The notes beneath the pieces are model-generated. The model had not been told where the DNA came from and did not search any database. It saw only the letters and a program-made list of their open reading frames with translations. A stretch of DNA of 64,000 bases from Brachycybe producta (lineage: Eukaryota > Arthropoda > Diplopoda > Playtdesmida > Andrognathidae): positions 2,007,001 to 2,071,000 of the forward strand of contig JAUPFP010000015.1 in the NCBI GenBank assembly GCA_036925085.1, in the 5' to 3' direction. This document shows positions 42,382 through 55,917 of the stretch, one piece after another. Position 1 is the stretch's first letter, and every line of letters starts with the position of its first letter. A program made the position numbers and the translations under genes.

Positions 42382-43172
42382 GGTGGGACGAATCCAAAAT
42401 TTTCTCGAATCCGAATCCTAAAAGGTTCGCGAATCCGAATCCTAAAAGGTTCGCGAATCCGAACCCTAAAAGGTTCGCGAATCCGAACCCTAAAAGGTTC
42501 GCGAATCCGAACCCTAAAAGGTTCGCGAACCCGAACCCGAACCCTAAAAGGTTCGCGAACCCGAACCCGAACCCTAAAAGGTTCGCGAATCCGAACCCTA
42601 AAAGGTTCGCGAATCCGAACCCTAAAAGGTTCGCGAATCCGAACCCTAAAAGGTTCGCGAATCCGAACCCTAAAAGGTTCGCGAATCCGAACCCTAAAAG
42701 GTTCGCGAATCCGAACCCTAAAAGGTTCGCGAATCCGAATCCTAAAAGGTTCGCGAATCCGAATCCTAAAAGGTTCGCGAATCCGAATCCTAAAAGGTTC
42801 GCGAATCCGAATCCTAAAAGGTTCGCGAATCCGAATCCTAAAAGGTTCGCGAATCCGAACCCTAAAAGGTTCGCGAATCCGAACCCTAAAAGGTTCGCGA
42901 ATCTGAATCCTAAAAGGTTCGCGAATCCGAATCCTAGAAGGTTCTCGAGTCCCTCGAATCTCACGAATCTCGAATCCTTCATATAACAATCCTATATTAT
43001 TTATTCATTAAGAAGATACAAATAAATTTAATAATATTAGATATTAAATTATTAACAAAAAAAAAGTGTGGCACACAGGGTCGCCACAAGGTGATTCGCG
43101 TACCACCGAAATTGCAACAAATTTTAAAACTAATTTTCCCTAAGTTTTTAACAGTTTTTTAGGTTAGGATTC
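42382..43172. repeat. Dispersed repeat, copy with expanded 24-bp minisatellite
   Basis: Same flanks as 23426-23740: GTGGGACGAATCCAAAATTT at the left; CTTCATATAACAATCCTATA, GTGTGGCACACAGG, ACCGAAATTGCAACAA and TTAGGTTAGGATTCCAG at the right. Between them are about 22 units of CCTAAAAGGTTCGCGAATCC GAAY. The long - strand open frames across it are repeat artefacts. Confidence 0.88.
42412..42945. repeat. 24-bp minisatellite, about 22 units
   Basis: Unit CCTAAAAGGTTCGCGAATCC GAAY. GAAT and GAAC variants occur in blocks rather than at random, and two neighbouring units (about 42525-42580) are 30 bp because of an extra CGAACC step. No internal stop in one - frame, giving an 8-residue REPFRxRI reading of no coding value. 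Confidence 0.95.
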
Positions 43173-44254
43173 CAGTAGTAGCCACTCAAACAAGTTCACC
43201 AGTAACAAAGGGTGCATTTGAAAACAGATACATTTTTGTTGTATTAATCAAAGTATTAATTAGAACTGTCAAACTGCCATCTTCTAAAAGCGAATTGGTT
43301 TCCACCAATAATCATTTTTATTTTCACAAAGTTTTTTCAAACTTTTTCAAACTTTTGCAGTCCAGAACCTTTCTGAAGTTTTGAAATACAGTAGTGCAAA
43401 CTTTCGTCAGGTTACCCATACATAAATTATGTCTACGTACTGCACAAGCACAACAGAGACCCACCTTGCATTGGTGTTGCATTAAATTACGTTATTAGAG
43501 AGGACTAACTACAGAAGTAACTGGAATCTTACTTCAAATAAAGTTCCCTATGTTTTCAAATGCTTTCATAAGTATTTTTATAAAACCTGATCTAAGAATT
43601 CGATTTGCGACACTAACAATCAACTGTTGACATGCTGACAAACTATGGCAATAATAATACTTGTCACGAGAGGAAGACAATGTACGCAACAGCCCTAAAT
43701 GTGTGCAGTATCAAGCTGAAATTTCTAACTCAGAATACTCAGTTAGAAACAACAACAGTGGACATCCATGTTTATAGAACACAATGTAAATTTGCAATGT
43801 AGGATTGCATAAAAATCTAGTGAAGATGACTGGTTTGCAATGATTGTTTGTATGACAATGGAGAAAACAAACAAAGAGATCTTTGTGGTTGAAGCACAAA
43901 AGTATGTGTAGGCCTACATCGAGAATTTATGCCTCGACAAAACCAGTGAAAACGTATAGTCTTGGCAACACAACCACAAAAGGCAAATACAATAAGCAAA
44001 AAAAAAAAGCCCTCTCGCTTTACGTTGCATGTTTAGCTATTTATTTACCTGCATATAAACAATACCGGGGTGCCGAAACCACCCCTACATATAACATAAT
44101 GTACCCTCTAACACCCTTCAGGCAGCCATCAAATAGTCAAGATTAAAAAAGAACTTCACTTTTTGACTGTATACAGAGTGAGTGAACAGCTACTGACATC
44201 AATTTGCCAAAAAATTGAACACAAACCTCTCACAAATGACACAATGAAACTTAC

Positions 44255-44308
44255 CGAAATTAAAGATGGTATCTTAAAGGTGTTTAATAATGCGCCCCAT
44301 AACAATAA
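44255..44308 (-). CDS. Candidate exon of an unidentified - strand gene (54 nt)
   Basis: Flanked by a textbook acceptor (CTTCTCTTTACAG) and donor (TTTCG|GTAAGTTTC) on the - strand. Only one frame is open, phase 0 in and phase 0 out, reading LLLWGALLNTFKIPSLIS. It could follow the exon at 44448-44503 directly; the intron would be about 140 nt. Short exons like this can occur by chance, but both splice sites are near consensus. Confidence 0.45.
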
Positions 44309-44447
44309 CTGTAAAGAGAAGTGATATGTACCTTAAGGAGAGAAAGGATAACAATCACATGAGGTCACTTTTCCTGATTCTGTCAAAATAGAAACACTCA
44401 CTTCAAACAGCCACTTCAAAAAAAAAAAATCGTGACCACTTGCTTAC

Positions 44448-44503
44448 CAAGAAGTGATGTGTGGAAGCACTTGGTGATAATTCGGATACTACTTTTGGCA
44501 TAT
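44448..44503 (-). CDS. Candidate exon of an unidentified - strand gene (PKVVSEL exon)
   Basis: A strong donor CTTCTTG|GTAAGC closes an open frame reading MPKVVSELSPSASTHHFL. Sequence just upstream in the same frame continues as RRLAILAD, so the true acceptor may be further out (about 44520) than the TTTTGGCAG acceptor used here. Ends in phase 0, matching the entry of the exon at 44255-44308. Family not recognised. Confidence 0.38.
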
Positions 44504-45126
44504 CTGCCAAAATTGCCAATCTCCGTAAGGTGTATTCACATTACACTATTATGTAATCAGCACACAAACACAGCCAACCTGGACACAATATGTATGTTTT
44601 GAATTTTAGTCGACATACCTAAATTTTTAATTGTTTGCTAAAGGCTCTGCGACATTAGCAAAGCACCTTTATTGCATTATAACTCCACTGTTGCTAACAT
44701 TGCATATTACAATTACAATCACAAAAAAATACTCTGCAAGCAAACGACGTTTAGTGGTCGGCATGTGCCTGAAAGCACAATCTCAGGGCAGCCACCGGTC
44801 GTCGTTTTCGACCACATTTTGCAGCTTTTCTCGAACACTAAAAGTGGCTCGTCTGTGGCCCTAACTTAAAACTTTTTTAACAAGTCGTCAGCTGCTACAA
44901 ATAGATCTAATCGTCTGTAACAAATTATAAGTTTTGCCATTAACGTCGTTCAACTGTAGGCGTGACTAAAGTATTACCCAAACGCATCAGAAGTACTTTT
45001 CAAAGAACTTATTCATAATGCCGAAGATTAAACGTCCACCTTTGAGCAGTTTCCTGTTACAGCTCAAATTCCATGGGACAAAACGCATTGGCCACATTTC
45101 TAAATTCTAGTTGTAAACTAACTGAG

Positions 45127-45492
45127 TGGGTGCTATTTTGATGAACGGCAGAACGGTCGGAAAAATAGCAGGAACAGTCGGTAGGTTGTTTTTAGTTAAA
45201 TTAAGCTTGTTGCAAGGGGTCTGGGGACTGCGCCACAGCCCGCAGTTTTTTAAGATTATTTCATCAAATTTGTACATTGTTCCGACTGTTGCATAATTAT
45301 CAACGGTCAGAACGTTCCGAACAATAGACAAATTTGATGAAATAATTCTTTAAAAACTGGGAGGGGAGGGGGCTGCGCCCCCCGGACACCCTGCAACAAG
45401 CTTAATTTAACTAAATGTAACCTTCCGCCGACTGTTCCTACTGTTGTTTCGACTGTTCCGACCCGTTCCGCCAGTCATCAAAATAGCACCCC
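45127..45492. mobile_element. GGGGTGCTATTTTGATGA-type MITE, long copy
   Basis: Left end GGGTGCTATTTTGATGAACGG-type TIR, right end ATCAAAATAGCACCCC. It carries the AAATTAAGCTTGTTGCA block in both orientations (about 45196 and 45390), so it is a nearly complete palindrome; the copy at 10258 has this block once. The two copies look like full and half-collapsed versions. Confidence 0.78.
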
Positions 45493-47550
<2,058 letters not shown>

Positions 47551-47552
47551 TA

Positions 47553-47931
47553 AGGTGGTTGTAGACATTGCGAGTTTGCCTCGCGAGGCAGTTTCGCGAA
47601 TCAAATCTCACATGTTCTAGACTATTCCTCGCCCTGAGTCTAAGCCCCACTTGACTCTCTTGGCTGCCTCACTCCCCATCCGCGCACTAGTCGGTAAACA
47701 CCCTGCATCAAAGACCTTTCGCGGTCGAAACTCGCGGCATGTAGACCAAAAATGAACCAGGCCGAGGCAATCAGACTCATCGACGTTTACAGTAATTACC
47801 GATTATTGTATAACCCCAACTGTCCGCTCACCCTTGATTCACGTAGATTCGCGAAACACATTTTGGATCGCCTGGCGCCTGACTCGCTATTGCGATTCGC
47901 GAGGAAAAACTCGCAATGTCTACAACCGCCT
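47553..47931. mobile_element. CTCGCG/CGCGAG word-repeat foldback next to (TA)n
   Basis: TIR AGGTGGTTGTAGACATTGCG and complement CGCAATGTCTACAACCGCCT. The interior has TTCGCGAATC, CCTCGCGAGG, TCGCGAAAC and GATTCGCGAG words, giving a CpG-rich island in AT-rich DNA. It begins 5 bp after a (TA)n run and ends 50 bp from a candidate exon. Confidence 0.78.
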
Positions 47932-47981
47932 AATAAGAGTGTTTTGCTAATTTTGCTTTTTCCAAACAAGTTAAAAATTAC

Positions 47982-48144
47982 TTGAAAATGTTGAATTATA
48001 TTATCACATTCAATATAACATCCAAAAGTTTCCGGCACACCTTGCAAAACTGCAAGCAAACTCTTTGGGAATAATTGCCATAATCCTGCATAACCACAAT
48101 CAACAAAATCAAATTCCTTGTAGAAGTTAACTGTCCACCATACA
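47982..48144 (-). CDS. Candidate exon of an unidentified - strand gene (163 nt)
   Basis: Bounded on the - strand by acceptor TTTAATTTACAG and donor CAA|GTAATT. The 163 nt are open in one frame and rich in W, F and Y. Readable motifs are VWWTVNFYKEFDF, CGYAGLWQLFPKSLLAVL, GVPETFGCYIECDN and IIQHFQ. It begins with one base completing a codon left by a phase-2 exon, matching 52697-52825, and ends in phase 0. The look is of helical, conserved protein, but I cannot name the family. It abuts a MITE that ends near 47931. Could be a chance open stretch; length and composition argue against it. Confidence 0.5.
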
Positions 48145-48218
48145 CTGTAAATTAAATTTTTCGTATAACATTCCTTCAAATAATGACTTAAGAATGCAAG
48201 TAGAACATTTATTTTGTT

Positions 48219-48360
48219 CCTGTAGCGTTAGATAGCGCCACTAGCCCTCCTGCCATAGAAATGTACTGATGACACTCTCCAACTCTTGACTCACCTTCCT
48301 TTTTCTTCACGTGTCAAACTTTTAATTGCGGGTCACTATTTCTACACGTGCTCTCTTATA
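48219..48360 (-). repeat. Dispersed ~135-bp repeat, copy 2
   Basis: Reverse-complement relative of 41341-41472: TTAGATAGCGCCACTAGCCC, CATAGAAATGTACTGA, TGACTCACCTTCCTTTTTC, CAAACTTTTAATTG and CTATTTCTACACGTGC. Confidence 0.6.
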
Positions 48361-50251
48361 TTATGTTTCTGAGTAAGTTTGCCACGTGCTGATAATTACG
48401 GTTGTTTTTGACGCTTTTTGAAGCTAAAAGGCTGCATTTATATCAACTAATAATTGGCGAGTGTAGTTTGTCACCTATGGAGACTTGGAGGTTGCCGCCA
48501 CTATTACCAATGCCCCCCCCTCTCAAAAAAAGTGCAGTGCACCAATTTCAATACAAAATAATAAACTAACGTGAAATCAACACTTAAATATCTGCGAGAA
48601 TTGTACATGTAAATAAATAAGATAAGAAATCAATTAAATTATACTCTTGTTTTCCCTTTTTTTTTTCTTCTTAAAATATAACAAGATAAAAATATAAATT
48701 AAGGCTATGTTCTGTAACTCAAAATTAAATTTATGCTGAAATCTTTTTCGAAATGAATTTTCATAAAAAAAAATAAATAAGACCAAGATTCAAGATTACA
48801 AATTTTATATATTTTGTGTACTGTCTTGAGGCATATTTATTTTATAATAAAAAGTTCTACATGTTTTTTTTTAAAAAACTTATAAAGTTTCGAATAATTG
48901 AAAAAAAAAAATCAGCTAATTATAACCCATATAATTTAGCACAAAACGTGATTTGAAATTGAAATTACTGACTGTTCATACACTTTCACTGATAAAAAGT
49001 CACAATAAAGACTTTTGTCATTCCAGTAACTGAGTGACCAGTGGTCAATCATTATTTTAAAGGGCAATGTGTTTCTAATAGTCATATCAAATCGAGAAAG
49101 TAATCCCATCTATTTAAAAGAACGTAAGAAATGTGCTCTTTTTGTTGTTGTTCTGTATGACTACAGATGACAAATAATAACCAAAAAAAATAACGAAAAT
49201 AGCCATACCAATTTTCTAAAATTAACCAAAACGAGTGGTCAAGTACTACTTAAATGACCCCTCCCCTCCCCTCAGCCTTTCAAATTTTACATTTCCAATT
49301 TTATAAAAACTTTTTTTTTGTATTAAGTATCATATTTTTTTTTATCAGAAATTGTTACGTTGGTCATTTAATTTTTTTTTAAAAAAAGTTCAAACACAAA
49401 AAAAAAGGGGGAGAAAAATAAATAATAATTTAATGTAATAAAAAAATGGGCCAGTTGTTGTTTGATTTGTTTATAAAACACTAAATTAACACGGATTTAT
49501 TTCGAAGTTGAACTGGAATCAAGAGAGAGAGAGAAAGAAAAGACGTAAAACAATTGAAATTCTCCCTCAGGGGCCAAAATCTCCAATTTGATAACCAACA
49601 CACACAAAAAAAAAAGAATGAAAAGAAAAGAAATAACAACAAGAGACACTATATAACTACACTGAATGTAGGCCTAGCCAATCACTTTTACCTGGAGGCT
49701 AATAAAAAACACCTGTTCACAAAGAGGAACATTCAATTAATTGTTAAATTCCTTCTCTTTTTCTATCCCGTTCATTATATTTAGCCTTTAAGTCATTATT
49801 CTAGAAAACAACGAATAAAACCATTTTGAATTATTTTCTGATCTGGTTTTGATTTATTCTAGCATCCATTTTTTTATATAAATATATTTATGCCGAAAAT
49901 GGATATTTTAAAATTGACACTCTTTACTAAAAAAAAATCACTTCTCTCAATTAGACAAACACAAAATCCCGACTCAATTAAAAAAATCTCTGCAAAAATG
50001 TCTATTTATTAATTTATTAGTAGCCTATAGGCCATAGACATTGCAAAGAAAATATAAATTGATTCTTCTTACGATGAGCCAGGTATATGTGTGTGTGGAC
50101 CTATAATCCTATTGAATGTCGTGATTTTCATTGTTGATTTTTGCTGACTGATGATTATTCCAATAAATAAAAGTGTGTACAATATGTATAGGTCTACCTT
50201 AAGACACTCAAGAAAACCTTTGTTTCATTCAGAAAAAATTAGGGGTTATAT
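48361..50251. other. Non-coding, AT-rich
   Basis: A/T homopolymers throughout. A 21-nt microexon-like segment near 49694-49714 was noticed but is too short to call. Confidence 0.45.
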
Positions 50252-50783
50252 TCTTAGGAGGCTACATCGCAAAATTACTTCGAAAAATTTCCACAAAGAG
50301 CGCGAGCATCGTTTTTCTATTGAGACCAATGTTAAAGAAAAGATGTTAATTTTTAAAATACACATTGGCGGCGGCAATATGTTTATTTTTCATATTTAAA
50401 GTTGTCCAATTTTGATTGGTTCAAAGTGCAATGTGCACCTTAAATATAAGCTGATCGAGTGATATAATGACAAAAAATTGGTGAGTGTGGTTCTATTTTT
50501 AAAACTACTTCAAAATCGCGAATTTCTAACTCTTATGTTAAACTCCATTGAGTAAGCGCTCGTAAGCAAAAATAAAAACATCCATTAAAATGCTCGTAAA
50601 AATACGTGCTGATTTTTGTTTTGTTTTGTTTTTTTTCTTAAATTATTTTTACGTATTTTTACGAGCATTTTAATGAATGCGTTGTTTTTTTCTTCGGAGC
50701 GCGTACTCAATGGCGTTTAAATATAAGATTTAGACATTCGCGATTTTGAAATATTTAAGTTTTTAAAAATATAACCACACTAC
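50252..50783. mobile_element. Second copy of the large foldback, right arm truncated
   Basis: Begins CTTAGGAGGCTACATCGC and follows the left arm of the 4070-4852 element (GGCAATATGTTTATTTTTCA, CAAAGTGCAATGTGCACC, AAAATCGCGAATTTC). The right arm turns back through ACGTATTTTTACGAGCATTT and ATTCGCGATTTTGAAATATT, then breaks off near 50783 before the GCAATATG block. Divergence from the first copy is visible. Confidence 0.8.
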
Positions 50784-50846
50784 CTGGACAGTAAATTGTC
50801 ATAACTAGCCTATAATTTTCTAACAGTCACAAAATCATATGACTGT

Positions 50847-50903
50847 CATTGACTGATGTATACAGAATATGGCTGCCATATATTCTGTATACATTAGTCA
50901 ATG
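50847..50903. repeat. Strong hairpin with broader dyad
   Basis: CATTGACTGATGTATACAGA ATATGG pairs with CCATATATTCTGTATACATT AGTCAATG around a CTG loop. Weaker pairing (GTCACAAAATCATATGAC versus GTCATATCATAATTATG…GTCAC) extends it to about 50810-50945. Confidence 0.75.
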
Positions 50904-51559
50904 AATGAGCACAGTCATATCATAATTATGATTGTCACAATTTTACGACTTTTTCTGTAATAAGACCTAAGTTCGAGTACCGAGTTCTTTTCTTGAAAAG
51001 GGGATCCTATCTTGTACACCGACTCAAACTGCTATAACTTTCACATTTCAGAGCCAACAGGTGCTTTAGCACACAATGGTAACTTTTCACTTTAGCACCA
51101 CATATTGTAATTGACTCAAAAAACGCACATAGCGCCAAACGGCTACTAGTACATTCATACAATCATTACAGAAAAAATAATAAGACTTGTCACATGACAG
51201 TACACTATCATATCTAGTTCTCAAACCTTTAAGTCACAAAATGCAAATTACAAAATAATATTATGACAAATACTGTCATATGACTGAAAATAATAGCACA
51301 CAAGGAAGCAGTGACACCATAAGCTATGATTGTGACAATTTTATGACTTTTTTTCTGTAACAACCTACAGTCTCTGAACCCTGATAAAATACTCCTCCAA
51401 AAAGAACAACCAGCCCAACCTTTCTATCTCTTGGATAGAGAAAACTATGGACCCAGTATAAACTTGCAGAGCCATAGCCATAATTATAGTGCGTTTTCCT
51501 ATGTCTTCCAGACCAGGACCTTTCTTCAAGGGGGATCCCGCCCTAAACAACAACATACA

Positions 51560-51806
51560 ATACTTCTTCGTCTTTCCCTGGACCACGTCTCGGGCAGAGC
51601 TGGGTCAGTCAATGATGAAGGGAAATGGTGACGAGCCATGAGGCCCAGAATGTGGCAAAGTGTTTTACAACCAGCTGCCAACTCCGCAATGCCGGAGAGA
51701 AAGTATGAAAGACAAACACAAGAACCATGCACCAACTCAAGACTCGAACTCGGAACCTCCTAGCTATCACAAGTGGCGACTATTTCTATTACGGCCACCG
51801 AGGTGT
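51560..51806 (-). mobile_element. tRNA-derived SINE, copy 2
   Basis: From 51806 on the - strand: CACCTCGGTGGCCGT (A-box region), GAGTTCGAGTCTTG (B box), CATGGTTCTTGTGTTTGTCTT and GGTTGTAAAACACTTTGCCA. Shares head-body layout with copy 1 but is clearly diverged. Not a functional tRNA: no cloverleaf acceptor pairing was found. Confidence 0.6.
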
Positions 51807-52696
51807 TTGCGACAACATACTGTACAACACTAATGCAGACAAAAATTTGCAATAACAATTTCTAAAAATTTCTTAAATTTATAATTTATAATAATAATAA
51901 TTACCAATTTTTAAAAACAATAAAAAAAATTTTAAAGCATAAAGACTGGACAAAAACAAGAAGAAAAGCACTAATTAGATTCTAAGTCCGGAAACATTAT
52001 TTTGGCCCTGGGCCTTGTAATACCCATACAGGGCCCATGGTCAACTCGACATTTAGAGAGCCACCCCTCCCTCCCTCCCTCCCCACCCACTTCCTTATGA
52101 ATCATATAACAAACCCTCCTCTTCCCCCCCCCCTTCTACTCTCACAGCCCCCCCTCTCTTTAACCCATTTACGATTAATATTCAACTAAGTTGCAACTTA
52201 ATAATTATTTGATTACGAACGACAAGTAGAAAAAAAAAAAAAAACAACAAAACAAATTACAACGCTGTGACACACAAAAAAAAATATAAGCAGCTCAAGC
52301 TATAAGTTACAATAATAAAATAATAACAACATCTATAATAATAATAACCTTATTAAAATGATTACCACGCTTCATTACGTCATCATCGACGGCCACAACT
52401 CATTTTTTTTTTCACGTTGTTTTTCTATAATATTAAAAAAACACGGAACAACAACAACAACAACAAGAAAGAAGGGGTGGTGAAATGGGAGGGAGGTATT
52501 GTCACGTGCTTGTTGTAGAGAAAACACATGGATAGCAGCAGCAACACGCACGCACGCACGTGCAGGCAACACAAATAAATACACACGCCTCGAAAAAAGT
52601 TATAATAACTAAAGGAAAATTAAGGGAAAACTTTCAAATATAAAATTGACGAGAAAATATTAATAATAAAAACTTACGAGAAGAAAAAAAACTTAC

Positions 52697-52825
52697 AAGA
52701 AAAACTTTGTTTTTTTGAGTATTGGCGGGCGCGATAGCGAAGACGGATCGCCTTCTTCTTCTAACTGAGTGAGGCTACTTGTAATATTATGTTGATGACA
52801 AACAAGAACGACATTTCCATTACAG
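52697..52825 (-). CDS. Candidate exon of an unidentified - strand gene (first seen)
   Basis: On the - strand a CT-rich tract ends TTTCAG and is followed by 129 nt open in one frame, ending TTTTTCTT|GTAAGT, a strong donor. The frame enters with two bases from an upstream exon and leaves in phase 2. The residues include SLTQLEEEGDPSSLSRPPIL, then a basic run (KKTK) and FF. Its exit phase fits the entry phase of the exon at 47982-48144. No start codon lies in this frame, so an earlier coding exon is needed. I do not recognise the family. A simple-repeat-derived acceptor is the main reason for caution. Confidence 0.42.
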
Positions 52826-53003
52826 CTGAAAGAGAGAGAGAGAGAAAAACACACACTTTCTAAAAGTCCGAGTTGCACAAAAAAAAAGTACGGTATAAAA
52901 GTTCACACAAGTGTACATAAAAATGCCCATCATACCATGAAGAACGAACGGAACCCACGAACTCTCAATAAGCGCCAAAAAAGAAAACTTGTTTCTTTTA
53001 CTT

Positions 53004-53064
53004 TCGCGGCCCGCCCCTCAATTCCAATGCCAATGACGTTACACACAACAAATGCGTTACGTCA
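53004..53064 (-). promoter_or_regulatory. Possible promoter of the - strand gene: GC box, CCAAT, CRE-like sites
   Basis: A local GC rise in AT-rich DNA holds GGGGCGGGCC on the - strand (53004-53019), CCAAT on the + strand (53024-53028), TGACGTT (53034-53040) and TTACGTCA (53057-53064). They lie about 180-240 bp upstream of the candidate exon at 52697-52825 and point the same way. No TATA box or initiator was identified. Confidence 0.33.
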
Positions 53065-53255
53065 TCATTTTATGTCTACTTCTATGCTATCGAGTTTCAT
53101 CTTTATACATGTTAGGCATAAGCGTCCATTTTAGTTTGTATTATACCAGACGATTACATAAGAGCCTATAGGCACATATTATGTATTTACAATATTAAAA
53201 GTTTCACCTTGAAATCAATGTTTTTATTGCAAAATTATTACTAATTAAATTATTA

Positions 53256-53296
<41 letters not shown>

Positions 53297-54464
53297 TACA
53301 AGAAATGATAATATACAAAAAAACAAACAATTTATACAAGTGTTTTAAATTTAATGTTTTTTTATAATTAAAAGTTTTATTTCTAATGCACAAAATTAAA
53401 TTAAATTTTAAAATTTGATTAATAATAATAATTTTACTAGGAATGATGATTATGTATACTGTATATACAAGAAAAGTTTAAAATAAAATATTTTCTATGA
53501 TAAAGACAATGAGATTAAATGTATTTCGATAGAAAAGCTGATTCTTTCTACAAACGAAAACGGAGGAAAGTGCTTTAACATGACTTCTATGTAATGCCTA
53601 AACTGAATAAAGAGAAAACCTTGTATAATATACAATATAACTAGTGCTTTCGTAGTGACTGGGTAGTTCACTTGCTGGTGGTAGACACACAACTACAACT
53701 ATACTGCCATCTAGTGATAAATATCGTAACCATATTATTACAAACTTGACTAAATTATTGAAACAGACGGGCAATCTGCATAATAACTAAAACACAAGGT
53801 AATATGCAAAATACCAACCTATTTATCAACAACCAGACAAAGTGAAGAAAAAACTGAACATAAAATTTAGGAATTGTGAACATTCCCTACACCATTAGGC
53901 ATTTTGCAAATAAATTTACATTGTGCATAATGACGTATCGATTTTTTAGGCAATCTTCAAAATCACCAATTTTCTAGGCAATGTGGAAAATCACCAATTT
54001 GCTAGTCAATGAGCAATTTTTTTTTCCTTTTCAGGCAATCTGCAAAATTTCTTCCATTTCATTCAATGTTCCTGTTCATACGGCATTTGTCAAACCTTGC
54101 CGTCCTGGCCAGCCAGTACATTCCTGATGAAAACGGATGAAACGCTTCGAATTAGCATAACTTTTAAATTCTAAATTGCATGTTGGAAATGGAGACACTT
54201 CTGTATTACACGGGTTACTGCAAACATAGCAAACCCATGATAATTCTTCATAATAGCTCCATGGAGAGAGCCAACCAAAACCTGAAATTTTTAAAAAAGC
54301 AAAAATGGATCAATTGCGGCAATTTCACAATTAAAAAACAAATTGGAAATTACCTTAAAATAGAAAACGCATCAAACACTTTATGCATGAAGCAAATGTT
54401 AAATTATTCCTGAAAATACCAAGTGCCCAGATGCGTGCCTTATAGGTTTTGCGAAATAATTTAC
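53065..54464. other. Non-coding stretch between the two genes
   Basis: Very AT-rich at 53180-53500, including the (TTA)n run. No exon of either gene recognised. Confidence 0.5.
53256..53296. repeat. (TTA)n microsatellite
   Basis: About 13 TTA units in an AT-rich stretch. Other simple runs nearby or elsewhere: (CATA)n at 39339-39360 and (TGTA)n near 23007-23026. Confidence 0.9.
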
Positions 54465-55125
54465 CAAAAGTAATGAATTACTGTAATTAAATTACTTTTT
54501 CCATGAATTAGTAATTCATAATATTACTTTTTAAAACATGTAATTGTAATTAATTTTTTGTTTTGTTAGAAATCTAATTACTTTCAATTATTTTTCTTTT
54601 TTGTAAATTAACTGAAAAAACTCATTGATTTGAGTGAGTGTTTTTCCTGCCTTTCAGGCAGTCAACAATTAAAATTATTATAGCTTCATAAATTAATTAT
54701 GACAATGCAACTTAAACAATTCATTCCACATGAAATGATAAAAGGATCTATTTTGAAAAGAAATTAAATTACTTCGAGAAAAATTAGTAATTGTGATTAA
54801 TTTTTTTTTAAATATTGATAATTGTAACTCATTAATTATTTTTTTACTGGTGTAATTCAGTGCCTCAGAGGTAAACTGTGTTAAATCACTAAACCTAAAT
54901 TTTACACGGGAGTCATTCGAAAGTTGTTTTTTTTTTCATGGAAGGAATAGGACATAACATATTATACCACCATCTAGCGGCAGATGTGTAAAACTGTGAA
55001 CTTGACAAAGCTGATTCATAAAATGTAAAAATCTTGTTTAAACAAAAAATGACTTAACACACTTAACCTCTGAGGCAATGAATTAGTAATTGTAACTCAT
55101 TAATTTTAAAAGTAATGAGTTACAA
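54465..55125. mobile_element. AATTAGTAATT-type palindromic region
   Basis: GTAATGAATTAC, AATTAGTAATT and TAATTGTAATTA words recur in both orientations from about 54465 to 55125. Nested inside, TGCCTCAGAGGTAA (54869) and TTAACCTCTGAGGCA (about 55062) form a second inverted pair. No ORF. Confidence 0.5.
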
Positions 55126-55226
55126 CCATTCATCTATTCATGCCAGTGGCATAGCTAGGTTTGGTTGTGCTCCCCCCTCAACCCGCCGCCACCCCCAAAA
55201 TGAGCCCTCCAAACCTCCTGCGCCAC

Positions 55227-55374
55227 ACAGGCATCTGTAGACAGCTTCAGACCCAAATATCAACCAATTAGAAATAAAAAGGACATCAGACCCAGTAACA
55301 AACTAATTAGAAATTGATGACGCTCATAAAAGAGCGGAGCCAAAGAAATTCTGAAGCTGTCTACAGATACCTGT
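55227..55374. mobile_element. MITE with 10-bp target duplication (GGGCGGAGCC family, copy C)
   Basis: CCTGCGCCAC (55217-55226) and CTTGCGCCAC (55375-55384) flank it, one mismatch apart. TIR ACAGGCATCTGTAGACAGCT with complement ending CTACAGATACCTGT. The interior has AATTAGAAAT words and a CTCATAAAAGAGCGGAGCCA block shared with copies A and B although the outer TIR differs. It is about 540 bp upstream of the NRF-like start codon. Confidence 0.75.
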
Positions 55375-55917
55375 CTTGCGCCACCCGCAGTCGCGCGCGG
55401 GGGGGGGGGGGCTGTGGGTCCCCAGCTATGCCCCTGATTCATGCAATGTATTTTCATCCTTTGCAGAAATCTATTCCTTGAAAAACAACAACAAAAGAAT
55501 GAAGTTAAAATGCTTCTTGTGAATTAATTGTTGTATGCCAAGTTGCCCAAGCCGTATTGCTTCCGTGTCTCTCTCTCTCTCTTATGGTGGGCAACCATTA
55601 TTCCTAGAAGTTTACATTTAAAGTTCCACTTGAAATTATAGAGGCTAGAAAAAACAAAACAATTGTGTTGTAACAGGCAACAAAACAACTGTAGACCTAA
55701 CATATAGATCATCAAAGTGTCAATAATGTTGCAGAAGAGGAACATCTGTTTCATAACAACACTTCTCCCTATTGGCCTATGACAAAAGTCATAGACAAAT
55801 ATTGTCTTATGAAAACATAAATGATACTCTTCTCTCGCTCTCGCTCTCTCTTTTTGCTTTTTGCAAAAAAAAAAAAAGTTCCATGTCACAGACGAGTGTC
55901 TCTTTCTGTCGTTCGCA

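Noticed and set aside
42345..42989. Two overlapping - strand open frames of about 200 codons with octapeptide repeats
   Set aside because: They arise from the 24-bp minisatellite, whose unit is a multiple of three and lacks stops.
44745..44869. + strand open frame reading SGRHVPESTISGQPPVVV
   Set aside because: Protein-like but with a weak acceptor, no neighbouring exon and inverted GTGGTCG/CGACCAC words that suggest repeat DNA.
49694..49714. Possible 21-nt - strand microexon with good splice sites
   Set aside because: Too short to separate from chance, and no protein context requires it.
55861..55917. Upstream in-frame extension of the NRF-like protein from an earlier start
   Set aside because: It would add a lysine-rich stretch before the signal peptide; the ATG at 55918 has the better context and gives a clean signal peptide.
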